64,000 nucleotides of DNA from an uncultured Ruminococcus sp. (GTDB lineage Bacteria > Bacillota > Clostridia > Oscillospirales > Acutalibacteraceae): the NCBI GenBank assembly GCA_902794395.1, contig CADBHB010000001.1, positions 1 to 64,000 on the forward strand, written 5' to 3'. Positions 30,796 to 39,403 of this stretch are shown here, piece by piece; within the stretch, counting starts at the first letter, position 1; each line of letters starts with the position of its first letter. Both the position numbers and the translations under genes were made by a program. The notes below the pieces were generated by a model. It saw nothing but the letters and a program-made list of their open reading frames with translations. It did not search any database and had not been told where the DNA came from.

Positions 30796-32076
30796 ATGAA
30801 CTATCTGAACTGTACCGCTCAGGAACTTGAGCAGGAGTATCAAGGTCTTAAGAAAATGTACGAGGACGCTAAGGGCAAGGGACTCAGCCTCAATATGGCG
30901 CGCGGCAAGCCGGGCAAGGAACAGCTCGACCTTTCGCTCGATATGCTTGACGTCGTCAACAGCCGTTCCGGATTTGTCGGCGCGGACAAAATGGACTGCC
31001 GCAACTACGGCATACTCGAGGGCATAGAGGAGTGCCGCAAGCTTTTCGGCGACATCCTCGGAGTCGATCACAAAAAGGTGATGGTAGGCGGAAGCTCCAG
31101 CCTGAATATGATGTTCGACACCATCTCCTGTCTGATGACCAAGCCTGTTGCCGAGGGCTGCAAGCCCTGGTACGAGGTTCCCGACCGCAAGTTCCTCTGT
31201 CCCGTGCCCGGCTACGACCGCCACTTCGGCATCACCGGCTACTACGGCTTTGAAATGATCCCCGTTCCCATGAGCGAGGACGGTCCCGATATGGACATGA
31301 TCGAGGAGCTGGTCGCTTCCGACGAGTCCGTCAAGGGCATCTGGTGCGTCCCCAAGTACTCTAATCCTCAGGGCATCACCTACAGCGACGAGACCGTGAG
31401 ACGTTTGGCTAACCTCAAGCCCGCGGCAAAGGATTTCCGCATCATGTGGGACAACGCCTACTGCGTCCACGATGTGACCGATACCCCCGACACCCTGCTC
31501 AACATCTATGACGAGTGCGTCAAGGCGGGCAACGAGGACCTGCCGCTGCTGTTCTGCTCCACCTCAAAAATCACCTTCCCGGGCGCGGGCGTCGCCGCGA
31601 TGGCTGCATCCGACAACAATATGAAGGTGTTCAAGGAGCGCTATAACTTTGAGGTCATCAGCTATGACAAGATCAATATGCTGCGTCATGTAAGATATTT
31701 CGGCGACTTCAACGGTGTGCTTGAGCACATGAAGAAACACAAGGCGGTGCTTGCCCCCAAATTCGAGATCGTGCTCGACACCCTTGACCGCGAGCTCAAG
31801 CCTGTGGGCGTGGGCAAGTGGACAAAGCCCAACGGCGGCTACTTTGTGAGCATCGACGTCATGGACGGCACCGCAAAGCGCGTGGTGCAGCTCTGCAAGG
31901 AGGCTGGTCTGGTGCTCACGGGAGCGGGAGCTACCTATCCCAACGGCAACGACCCCAAGGACGCCAACATCCGCATAGCGCCCTCGTTCCCGCCCAACGA
32001 CGAGCTGCAGACCGCCATGGATCTGTTCTGCGTCTGCGTCAGGCTCGCGGCGTGTGAGAAGCTGCTCAATCATTGA
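30796..32076 (+). CDS. PLP-dependent aminotransferase (Aminotran_MocR family, aspartate-type)
   Basis: The 426-residue enzyme belongs to the class Ic/MocR-like aminotransferase family that includes aspartate aminotransferases. It shows the family N-terminus (LNMARGKPGKEQLDLS), YGILEGIEECRKLFG, IWCVPKYSNPQGITYS, MWDNAYCVHD and the PLP-binding Lys in STSKITFPGAGVA, then GGYFVSIDVM. The substrate is most likely aspartate or another acidic amino acid. AAGGAG precedes the ATG. The frame after its TGA stop continues without interruption into a SecD-like remnant. Confidence 0.9.
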   Translation: MNYLNCTAQELEQEYQGLKKMYEDAKGKGLSLNMARGKPGKEQLDLSLDMLDVVNSRSGFVGADKMDCRNYGILEGIEECRKLFGDILGVDHKKVMVGGSSSLNMMFDTISCLMTKPVAEGCKPWYEVPDRKFLCPVPGYDRHFGITGYYGFEMIPVPMSEDGPDMDMIEELVASDESVKGIWCVPKYSNPQGITYSDETVRRLANLKPAAKDFRIMWDNAYCVHDVTDTPDTLLNIYDECVKAGNEDLPLLFCSTSKITFPGAGVAAMAASDNNMKVFKERYNFEVISYDKINMLRHVRYFGDFNGVLEHMKKHKAVLAPKFEIVLDTLDRELKPVGVGKWTKPNGGYFVSIDVMDGTAKRVVQLCKEAGLVLTGAGATYPNGNDPKDANIRIAPSFPPNDELQTAMDLFCVCVRLAACEKLLNH

Positions 32077-32352
32077 TCGTCCGCTTTCCCGGGCGGAACA
32101 GCCGAGCACTATGCAAAGCTGAGATCCGATGAGGAAGGAACGAGAAAACTCGCGCAGGTCACAAATGAGTATCAAAACAAAGTGATCTGCATCCGGACGG
32201 ATGATACCGTGACCTCCGCGCCTACCGTCTGTTCCGCGATCAGCGACGGCGTTTCTGCCGTTTCGGGCGGCGGCTTAACCGAAGGCTCCGCGTCGAAGCT
32301 TGTCGGGCAAATCAACACGGGCACATTACCCTTTGCTCTAGTGCAAAAATAG
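32077..32352 (+). pseudogene. SecD-like gene remnant
   Basis: Reading on in the aminotransferase frame after its TGA gives 91 open codons ending in TAG. The translation aligns with the middle of the SecD encoded just downstream: GGTAEHYAKLRSDEEG against GGTPEHYVELTLNDEG, and SASKLVGQINTGTLPFAL against SAASLANKIKAGALPFEL. It corresponds to the extracytoplasmic domain and stops before the membrane part. No start codon with a ribosome site is visible. It is therefore a fragment of a second, diverged secD (about one-third identity by eye), left by deletion or transfer, not a tandem copy of the present gene. Confidence 0.8.
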
Positions 32353-32403
32353 CACTCGGACGCATATTGAATACACTTTTTTTATCAAATCTGCGTTATT
32401 CTA

Positions 32404-32432
32404 TTGACATTTTGGTGAAAAAATCATATAAT
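32404..32432 (+). promoter_or_regulatory. Consensus sigma-A promoter for secDF
   Basis: TTGACA (32404-32409), 17 bp, TATAAT (32427-32432): perfect consensus. The leader to the secD ATG is about 125 nt and contains GCACAC/GTGTGC (about 32456-32486) and a G/C-rich hairpin region; no credible leader ORF is seen. Confidence 0.88.
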
Positions 32433-32566
32433 AGCTCTGTTATGTCTGTAAGTATGCACACGTAACGGAGTTATTTTTTGTGTGCCATCAGATATGTGGT
32501 CGCTGAAATTACCGGTTTCGGCATTTTTTTGCGGCTGCGGCAATTACAAAACGGAGGTTTTTAGGC

Positions 32567-34066
32567 ATGAAAAGAGTTCCAAAGCCTGTCTTTTTCATCG
32601 TCGCTTTGTTGATCTTTGCCTTCTCGTACACCGCCATTTTCGGAGTCGCCTACTACAACGGCGATAACAAAAAGACGGTCATCAAGGGCATCAACGACAT
32701 TCGATGGGGAATCGACATCAGCGGCGGCGTCAACGCTACCTTCAAGCCCGCGGACGGATATGACGCGTCCGCCAGAGAGCTTAAGGCGGCGAGGGCAACA
32801 ATTGAAACAAGAATGGTATCATCGGGCATCACCGACTATGAGATGTACGATGACTCCAAAAACGACAGGATCATCGTTCGCTTCCCCTGGAAGTCCGATG
32901 AAAAAGAGTATGACGCGGGCAAGGCTATCGACGAGATCGCGGCGACCGCACAGCTCACCTTCCGCCCCGGCATGAATTATGTCGATACAACGGTGGACAA
33001 GAACGGCAAAGAGGTTTTCAAAACACCTGCCGACGCCAACAAGTCCACAGCGGCTGCGGAAGCGCGCACCGACGAAGAGACCAAGCAGCAGGAACAGGAA
33101 GCGCTGACCACCAAGAGCACCGACACGACCCTTGTGTTGATGGACGGCTCAATGGTATCCGACGCTCAGGCGCGCTACGGTCAGCTCAAGCAAGGCGGCA
33201 CTCCCGAGCACTATGTAGAGCTGACGCTCAACGACGAGGGCAAGGAACGCTTTGCACAGATAACTTCTACCTATACCGGCGACATCGTATCCATTTGGAT
33301 GGATGACATAATGATCTCATATCCCAAGATCAGTGGACCCATCACTGAGGGCAAAGCGGTCATTTCCGGCGATTTCACCGCAGCTTCCGCGGCGTCTCTC
33401 GCCAACAAGATCAAGGCGGGCGCACTGCCCTTCGAGCTTGAAACCGTTACCTACGGCAACATCAGCCCCACCCTCGGACAGAACGCTCTGCTCGCCATGG
33501 GCTGGGCGGCGATCATCGCCTTCGCCATCATCGCGGTATTGATGATCGTATTCTACCGTCTCCCCGGCTTCATCGCCGTTATCTCTCTGCTGGGACAGAT
33601 GGCGCTTTCCGTTGCGGCTATCTCGCGTTATTTCCCGATATTCTCGTCCTTTACCATGACACTGCCCGGTATTGCGGGTCTTATCCTGTCCATCGGTATG
33701 GGCGTTGACTGTAACGTTATCACCGCAGAGCGCATCAAGGAAGAGCTGCGCGGCGGAAGGACCCTTGACGGCGCACTGGAAAAGGGCACCAAGAACTCAC
33801 TTGCCGCCATCATCGACGGTAATATGACGGTCGTTATCGTATCCATCATCCTGCTTCTGGTGTTCGGTCCGTCCAACATTCTTTCCTTCCTGTTCGGCGC
33901 GTCCACCACGGGCACCATCTACGCCTTCGGCTACACCCTGCTCGTCGGCGTTCTCTCCAACTTCATAATGGGCGTATTCTTCTCAAGACTGATGCTCAGA
34001 AGTATCGCGGGATTAAAGCCCTTTAGAAAGACCTGGTTATACGGAGGTGCTAAGAATGGCAAATAA
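32567..34066 (+). CDS. secD: Protein translocase subunit SecD
   Basis: The 499-residue membrane protein works with SecF in using the proton or sodium gradient to pull proteins through SecYEG. A first helix (about 8-28) is followed by WGIDISGGVNATF (the D1 motif), a large extracytoplasmic domain (about 45-300) and five helices with ISLLGQMALSVAAI, LILSIGMGVDCNVITAERIKEEL (D5 motif) and the final VLSNFIMGVFFSRLML. A Gln/Glu-rich insert near residues 160-190 is not usual. GGAGG lies 9 nt before the ATG. Confidence 0.95.
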   Translation: MKRVPKPVFFIVALLIFAFSYTAIFGVAYYNGDNKKTVIKGINDIRWGIDISGGVNATFKPADGYDASARELKAARATIETRMVSSGITDYEMYDDSKNDRIIVRFPWKSDEKEYDAGKAIDEIAATAQLTFRPGMNYVDTTVDKNGKEVFKTPADANKSTAAAEARTDEETKQQEQEALTTKSTDTTLVLMDGSMVSDAQARYGQLKQGGTPEHYVELTLNDEGKERFAQITSTYTGDIVSIWMDDIMISYPKISGPITEGKAVISGDFTAASAASLANKIKAGALPFELETVTYGNISPTLGQNALLAMGWAAIIAFAIIAVLMIVFYRLPGFIAVISLLGQMALSVAAISRYFPIFSSFTMTLPGIAGLILSIGMGVDCNVITAERIKEELRGGRTLDGALEKGTKNSLAAIIDGNMTVVIVSIILLLVFGPSNILSFLFGASTTGTIYAFGYTLLVGVLSNFIMGVFFSRLMLRSIAGLKPFRKTWLYGGAKNGK

Positions 34067-35072
34067 TGTTCAGACAAAAGCAGATGCTCCCATGACCGCT
34101 CAGGAAATCCGTGACAAGTACAACGGCGGCAGACGCGTGCTGGACTTCACGGGCAAAAAGAAGATCTTCTTCGGCATCTCCCTCGGTATCATTTTGATCG
34201 GTATCATCTTCAGCTTTGTGTTCCATCCCGTCCTCGACATCCAGTTCTCGGGCGGTTCCACAAAGACCTTCAGCTTCAAGGGCGATATCGACCACAACAA
34301 GCTTCATTCATTCATTCAGGATAAAACAGAGGACAACATCACCACCACCTTCTCAAGCGGCGTAGTCGGCGGCACCGGCAACAGCGTCACCGTACAGTTC
34401 GCGGGTCAGAAGGCAGTTGACGGCAATATAGGTTCCACTCTGGAAGCCGATCTGCAAAAAGAATACCCCGACGCTGATTTCACGCTGATCGAGGAAAACT
34501 CCGTTGACGCCTCCATGGGTATGAGCTTCCTGCTCAAGTGTTTGGTAGCTGTCGCTCTGGCAAGCGTTCTGATGGTGTTATATGTCACCATCCGCTTCAA
34601 AAAGATCGGCGGTCTGTCCGCGGGCGTTATGGCGCTGGTCGCGCTGTTCCACGACGTGGCGATGATCTTCTTCATGTATGTCATCTTCCGCTGGCCGATC
34701 GACTCCAACTTCATCGCCGTTGTGCTGATGATCCTCGGTTACTCCCTTAACGACACCATCGTTATCTACGACCGTGTACGTGAGCAGAGAAAGCTTATGG
34801 GCAGAAGAGTACCTGTTGGCACCGTATTCAATGTCAGCTGCTCCAAGACCATGAGAAGAACCATTATGACTTCTGTCACCACCCTGCTCGCCATTCTCAC
34901 GGTTTACATCGTTGCTACCGCGTTCAATATCTCTTCCGTAAAGGGATTCGCGCTGCCGATGATGATCGGTGTTATCTCGGGCTGCTACTCCTCCCTGTGC
35001 ATCGCAGGTCCCCTCTGGGTCATCTGGCAAAACTACAAGGCGAAGAAAAAGGCAGAAGCCAAGGCAAAATAA
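34056..35072 (+). CDS. secF: Protein translocase subunit SecF
   Basis: The 338-residue partner of SecD has FTGKKKIFFGISLGII near the N-terminus, DIQFSGGSTKTFSFKG, the extracytoplasmic domain (about 70-160), and helices with GYSLNDTIVIYDRVREQ and SCSKTMRRTIMTSVTTLLAIL, which are SecF signatures. The start at 34056 overlaps the secD end by 11 nt with GGAGG inside secD. Its stop directly abuts the stop of the convergent DUF4363 gene. Confidence 0.95.
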   Translation: MANNVQTKADAPMTAQEIRDKYNGGRRVLDFTGKKKIFFGISLGIILIGIIFSFVFHPVLDIQFSGGSTKTFSFKGDIDHNKLHSFIQDKTEDNITTTFSSGVVGGTGNSVTVQFAGQKAVDGNIGSTLEADLQKEYPDADFTLIEENSVDASMGMSFLLKCLVAVALASVLMVLYVTIRFKKIGGLSAGVMALVALFHDVAMIFFMYVIFRWPIDSNFIAVVLMILGYSLNDTIVIYDRVREQRKLMGRRVPVGTVFNVSCSKTMRRTIMTSVTTLLAILTVYIVATAFNISSVKGFALPMMIGVISGCYSSLCIAGPLWVIWQNYKAKKKAEAKAK

Positions 35073-35453
35073 TCACAGAATATTTTCCAATAACGGGTAC
35101 TCGCTTCCTTTTATGGAGGCGAGTGCTTTTTTTGCGCCTGCGCTTTCGGTAAAAAAGCCGTCGCGGCTGCCGTTTTCCAGACAGACGCGCATTTTTGCTA
35201 TGCCGGTTCCCACGCTGTCCACATAGTCGTGGATAAGCAGGATGTTGAACCCTTTGGACGCGTCGTTCCATTCGCGCTCAAGCTTTGCGCAAAGCCGGGC
35301 GGCGGCTTTGTCGTTGCCGTCGTTCAAAAGGTTTTCCATCTCGCTCAGCTCCGCGCAAAAGCGGTCGGCGCTGCGGCTTACATACCGCGTTTCCAGGGTA
35401 GCGCCCAGCAGCACCGCCGCCGCGATGCACAGCGATACGATTATCCGTTTCAT
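35073..35453 (-). CDS. DUF4363 protein
   Basis: The 126-residue protein has an N-terminal hydrophobic segment (KRIIVSLCIAAAVLLGA) acting as a membrane anchor or signal, then a helical domain with FCAELSEMENLLNDGN and LEREWNDASKGFNILLIHDYVDSV typical of DUF4363. Function is unknown; such genes travel with DUF421 genes in spore-formers. The ATG at 35453 lies 1 nt after the DUF421 stop. The secDF terminator hairpin falls within its last 20 codons on the other strand. Confidence 0.82.
   Translation of the reverse strand: MKRIIVSLCIAAAVLLGATLETRYVSRSADRFCAELSEMENLLNDGNDKAAARLCAKLEREWNDASKGFNILLIHDYVDSVGTGIAKMRVCLENGSRDGFFTESAGAKKALASIKGSEYPLLENIL
35099..35133 (+). terminator. Terminator of secDF inside the convergent gene
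   Basis: ACTCGCTTCC (35099-35108) pairs with GGAGGCGAGT (35115-35124) with one G-T pair, followed by GC and seven Ts. It lies entirely within the coding end of the minus-strand DUF4363 gene. Confidence 0.8.
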
Positions 35454-35454
35454 C

Positions 35455-36126
35455 CTATCCCTCTCTCTGCAAGATATGGTAAGCTCCGCTGCCGTCAAGG
35501 GTCATCAAAAACACCTTCTCGAGCGAAACATTATTCTTTGAAAGAATATTCTCCACCTGCTCACGGCTGCCCTTGCACAGGGGCAGGGCTTCCTCCACCA
35601 GCTTGCCGTCGCTCACCACCACTGTCTCCAGCTTGTTGTCCTCCATTTTTACGCCGCTTTCCTCGGCGTTGGGCACGCGCTTCTGCGGCTGCTCCAGCAC
35701 GCTCAGCGCGCCGTTGGTCTCCATTATGCAGTACTGCACATCCGCCAAAGAAAATATCTCCTGCTGCCGCAGCTGCGCGCTCAGGTCGTCTATCGTCAGG
35801 CGCAGCCGCTTCATCTGGCTCTGCAGCAGCTTTCCGTCCTCGATTATCACCACAGGGCTGCCGCACATCAGGCGGCGAAAGCTGCGGCTCTTCATCATCA
35901 GCACGCTCGCCGTTATCTCCAGCGCCACCAGCACCAGCACGGGCACCATACCGCTGAGCATAGGCTGAGAGGTGTTCTGCATCGGCAGTGAGGCGATGTT
36001 TGATATGACCATGGTCACTACCAGCTCGCTTGGCTGCATTTCGCTGATCTGGCGCTTGCCCATAAGGCGGATGGCCAGCATCACGAAGGTGTACAGCACC
36101 ACAGTTCTTATTATCGCAATAAACAT
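35455..36126 (-). CDS. DUF421 (YetF-type) membrane protein
   Basis: The 223-residue protein has three N-terminal helices (about residues 4-90 in total, with LMGKRQISEMQPSELVVTMVISNIASLPM) and a cytoplasmic alpha/beta domain (GSPVVIIEDGKLL, SLADVQYCIMETNGALSV). YetF-like proteins occur in spore membranes near germinant receptors. Here it is divergent from the gerA-like operon and cotranscribed with DUF4363, which supports a role in germination. GGTGATG precedes the ATG. Confidence 0.88.
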   Translation of the reverse strand: MFIAIIRTVVLYTFVMLAIRLMGKRQISEMQPSELVVTMVISNIASLPMQNTSQPMLSGMVPVLVLVALEITASVLMMKSRSFRRLMCGSPVVIIEDGKLLQSQMKRLRLTIDDLSAQLRQQEIFSLADVQYCIMETNGALSVLEQPQKRVPNAEESGVKMEDNKLETVVVSDGKLVEEALPLCKGSREQVENILSKNNVSLEKVFLMTLDGSGAYHILQREG

Positions 36127-36224
36127 TTCATCACCAATTCCAGTTTTTGCTGTTTTGTGCCGATTATTCCAAAGCGCGGGAATATTCGGCGCTTTTTTTC
36201 AAAGGCTAATACGCAGGTGATCGT

Positions 36225-37676
36225 ATGAATTATTCTATCAAAGAAATAAAAGCCCGCCTGCAGGCTCAGTTTTCCGACTCGGCAGACCTCACGGTGCGCG
36301 AGCTGACCCTGAAATCATCCGGCGAGGTACGGGCGGCGGTGTTCACCCTAGAGGGCATGGTGGACAAGGAGGGGCTTGCGCAGGCGGCGCTGAATCCACT
36401 GCTCGCCTATGATTTCGGGCGTCAGACCGCGGCGCAGGCATACTGCACCATCCGCGACTCGGTGCTTGCCGCCTCGGACGTTACCGAGATAAGTGAAACG
36501 GAGCTTACAGCCTTTCTCACCTCGGGCTTTGCCGTGCTGGCGGTGGACGGAGCGCCTGAGCTGCTTGCAATCGGAGCGCAGGGCTACGCCTTCCGAGGCG
36601 TTTCGGAGCCGGAGAGCGAGGTGGTGCAGCGCGGCGCCCGCGAGGGCTTCACCGAGCCGCTTAGGGTAAATATGTCCCTGATACGCCGCCGGCTGAAAAG
36701 CCCCGATCTGGTTTTTGAACAGATGACGGTGGGGAAGAAGTCGCGCACTCAGCTTATGCTCTGCTATTTGCAGAGCGCCGCCTCGCCGCTGCTCCTCCAA
36801 AAGCTCAGGGACCGCCTGCGCGCCTGCGACCTTGAAACCGTTCTGGCGGCGGGGTATCTTGCCGAATATCTCGAAGACCCCAACACCAGCCGCCTGTTTT
36901 CGGGGGTGGGTATCTCCGAGCGCCCCGACACCGTCTGCGGCAAGCTCACCGAAGGGCGCATAGCGGTCATAGTAGACGGCACCCCCGCGGTGCTGGTGGT
37001 GCCGCATCTTTTTGTGGAGGAGTTCCAGGGGGTGGACGACTACTCCAACCGCACCTACTACGCCACCCTCATCCGCCTGATAAAATACCTCTCGTTCTGT
37101 GTTTCTGTCTTTCTGCCCGCCGTATACACCGCTTTGGCGCAGTTCCATCCCGAGTACTTTCCCACCTGGATCCTGATAAAGACCTCAAATTCTCTCTCAA
37201 AGACCCCTCTGCCCGTGACGCTCGAGGTACTGCTTATAACCTTTGTCTACGAAATAATGAAGGAGGCGGGGCTGCGCATACCAAAGTCGCTGGGGCACGC
37301 GGTCAGCATAGTCGGCGCGCTGGTCATCGGCGAAAGCGCGGTCACGGCGGGCATCATCAGCTCGTCCACCCTGATGGTGGTGGCTACCGCGGCGATCTGC
37401 AGCTATGTCACCTCGCCGCTCTATCCGCCCGTAACTATGCTGCGGCTTGTATTTATAATCATCGCGGGCGTGCTGGGACTGTGGGGGATAGTACTGGCGT
37501 CGGCGATGGTGATGATAAGCCTCTGCGCCAAAACCTCGCTCGGCGTGCCGTACCTGTCGTCGCTGTCACCGTTTTCGCTGCGCACTATGCGTGACGTCTT
37601 TGTGCGCGCCGGCTGGAAGCGGCTGTCGCGGCACACCATCAAGGTACAGCATTTTGCGGAAACGGAGGAAAGGTAA
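36225..37676 (+). CDS. Spore germination protein, GerA subunit family
   Basis: The 483-residue A-type subunit forms the channel part of a germinant receptor in the inner spore membrane. A cytoplasmic N-terminal domain (1-280, with GFAVLAVDGAPELLAIGAQGY, REGFTEPLRVNMSLIRRRL and ISERPDTVCGKLTEGRIAVIVDGTP) precedes about five to six helices (285-440, LPAVYTALAQFHPEYFPT, LGHAVSIVGALVIGESAV). The length is normal. The B-subunit gene starts in its stop codon (TAATG). It could also be a SpoVAF-like member; the presence of B and C genes favours a receptor. Confidence 0.92.
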   Translation: MNYSIKEIKARLQAQFSDSADLTVRELTLKSSGEVRAAVFTLEGMVDKEGLAQAALNPLLAYDFGRQTAAQAYCTIRDSVLAASDVTEISETELTAFLTSGFAVLAVDGAPELLAIGAQGYAFRGVSEPESEVVQRGAREGFTEPLRVNMSLIRRRLKSPDLVFEQMTVGKKSRTQLMLCYLQSAASPLLLQKLRDRLRACDLETVLAAGYLAEYLEDPNTSRLFSGVGISERPDTVCGKLTEGRIAVIVDGTPAVLVVPHLFVEEFQGVDDYSNRTYYATLIRLIKYLSFCVSVFLPAVYTALAQFHPEYFPTWILIKTSNSLSKTPLPVTLEVLLITFVYEIMKEAGLRIPKSLGHAVSIVGALVIGESAVTAGIISSSTLMVVATAAICSYVTSPLYPPVTMLRLVFIIIAGVLGLWGIVLASAMVMISLCAKTSLGVPYLSSLSPFSLRTMRDVFVRAGWKRLSRHTIKVQHFAETEER

Positions 37677-38725
37677 TGCGCACGGAGGTAAAATTCTCAT
37701 CCAAAAGATTTTTGATGACGCTCACGCTCTGCGCCTGTTCGGTCATCCTGCTTCAAAACGGCAGCCTGCCGCAGCGCTCGTCCTTTCTGTGTCGGCTTGC
37801 GGCTATGGCGGCGGGGCTGCTCGGCTGTTTCTTGATATTTCTGCCGTCTATATGGCTCAGAAAGCGCGGCGGCGACGTTTTTTCGCAAAGCCTGCCGCGC
37901 GCGGCGCGGTATGCGGCAGCGGCGGTCTACACAGCCTGCTTTTTCTACACGGCGGAATATTTTCTGTTTCCGTACACCGACATGTTCTGCAAAAAATACT
38001 ACCCCGACACCTCGCCCTGCGTCATAGCGCTTATCCTGCTTATATGTTGCGTGTACGCTGCGCTCAGGGGCGCAAACGTCATCACGCGGTTCAGCGTTTT
38101 TCTGTTCGCGCTGGCTATGCTCACCAACCTGCTTATGTTCGGCGGCAGCCTTTCCTCGCTGCGTTTTTACTCCTCCGACTTGGGTATTCGCGGCGGCTTT
38201 TCCGGCTTTAGCCAAAGCTTCCTGTATTTTCTCACGCCCTCCTTCACGGCGGTGCTCTTTGCCTGCCTTTCGGGATACACGCGCAATTTCCGCCTGCGAC
38301 AGCCCGTGATCGCGCTGGCTCTCACCGGAGTAAAGTACGCGCTGGTGCTGTTTTTCATAGCCTTCGCGGTGGGCGAGTACGCCCTGCGCCAGGAGTACCA
38401 GACCTTTGTGCTGTCGCGCGTGGCACATTTCGGTGCTTACGCGGGTATCGAGAGATTTTATATGGCGCTGAGCACCATGTCGGTGTTTATGATAGTTTCG
38501 CTGCTGCTGTGCGCCATGTGCCGCAGCGTAGACCGCAACGGCAGCCGCGGCTTTACCGCCGCCTTCACCGCGGCGATTTTCGGCGCGCATATGCTTGCGG
38601 TGTACCGACCCGAGGTGCGCGAGTTTTTTACCTCGCCTCTGCTGTTGGTCGGCTTAAGCGTCCTAACGGCTGCGATCATACCGTCTGTAATGCTTATTTT
38701 CACAAGGAGGGGGCATAATGTCTAA
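37676..38725 (+). CDS. Spore germination permease, GerB subunit family
   Basis: The 349-residue protein has about ten hydrophobic segments and belongs to the GerAB/APC permease family that forms the ligand pocket of germinant receptors. It is translationally coupled to the A subunit by TAATG and overlaps the C-subunit gene by 8 nt. Conserved family residues are less obvious than in the A subunit, so context carries part of this call. Confidence 0.85.
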   Translation: MRTEVKFSSKRFLMTLTLCACSVILLQNGSLPQRSSFLCRLAAMAAGLLGCFLIFLPSIWLRKRGGDVFSQSLPRAARYAAAAVYTACFFYTAEYFLFPYTDMFCKKYYPDTSPCVIALILLICCVYAALRGANVITRFSVFLFALAMLTNLLMFGGSLSSLRFYSSDLGIRGGFSGFSQSFLYFLTPSFTAVLFACLSGYTRNFRLRQPVIALALTGVKYALVLFFIAFAVGEYALRQEYQTFVLSRVAHFGAYAGIERFYMALSTMSVFMIVSLLLCAMCRSVDRNGSRGFTAAFTAAIFGAHMLAVYRPEVREFFTSPLLLVGLSVLTAAIIPSVMLIFTRRGHNV

Positions 38726-39299
38726 AAAACTGCTGTTGATTTTGTTAATCATGCCGCTGGTGTTCTCGGGCTGTAAAAATTCTCACCGCGTCGAGACCGC
38801 CGCCGTTATCGAGAACGTCAGTGTGGAGCGGCAGAACGGGCAGCTCTGCTACACCTTCTACCTGCTTACCGAAGAGGAAACTCCCAACGCCGTCAGCATA
38901 CCCGCGGACTCCTTTCAAGAGGCGCAAAAGCTGGCGCGCCGCTCGTATATCCCGAATTTAACTCTTGCTAAGCTGAAGCTGCTGCTTATCCACAAGGATG
39001 TGGTTTCGGAAATATTGCAGACCGATATTGAATATATATCCACACAGGCGTCCTTTTCGCCCGTGGCGTATGTGGCGCTGTGTGACGACAACGCGCTGCG
39101 TCGGGTCAGGCAAAACACCCGCGCGCAGACGATGATAGAGCGCCAGCTCATCCTCTGCAAGCAGCAGCACCCGCAGGTCAACATCGATTATCTTTCGGTT
39201 TTCAACAGCTACGCCCGCAAAAACGAGGACGGTTTTTATCTGCCGTATATCACCGCAGAGGGGGATCTGCGCGTTTCAGAGCGAAAGATTGAAAATTAA
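38718..39299 (+). CDS. Short GerC-type lipoprotein
   Basis: The 193-residue product has a lipobox VFSGC (Cys18) and the order of genes of a germinant-receptor C subunit. It covers only the first domain of the family (AVIENVSVERQNGQLCYTFYLL, SYIPNLTLAKLKLLLIHKDV, RAQTMIERQLI); normal GerC proteins are about 360 to 400 residues. The frame ends cleanly with a stop and no continuation follows in any frame, so this is a shortened form rather than a frameshift seen here. AAGGAGGGGG precedes the ATG. Confidence 0.8.
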   Translation: MSKKLLLILLIMPLVFSGCKNSHRVETAAVIENVSVERQNGQLCYTFYLLTEEETPNAVSIPADSFQEAQKLARRSYIPNLTLAKLKLLLIHKDVVSEILQTDIEYISTQASFSPVAYVALCDDNALRRVRQNTRAQTMIERQLILCKQQHPQVNIDYLSVFNSYARKNEDGFYLPYITAEGDLRVSERKIEN

Positions 39300-39403
39300 T
39301 GAAAAAAATTCACAAAAAGCCTTTATTAAAATTGCCTTTTGTAGTATAATAGATTCAATTATAATGTCTTATCTATACCCAATTTTTAAAAGGCGGTGGA
39401 ATT

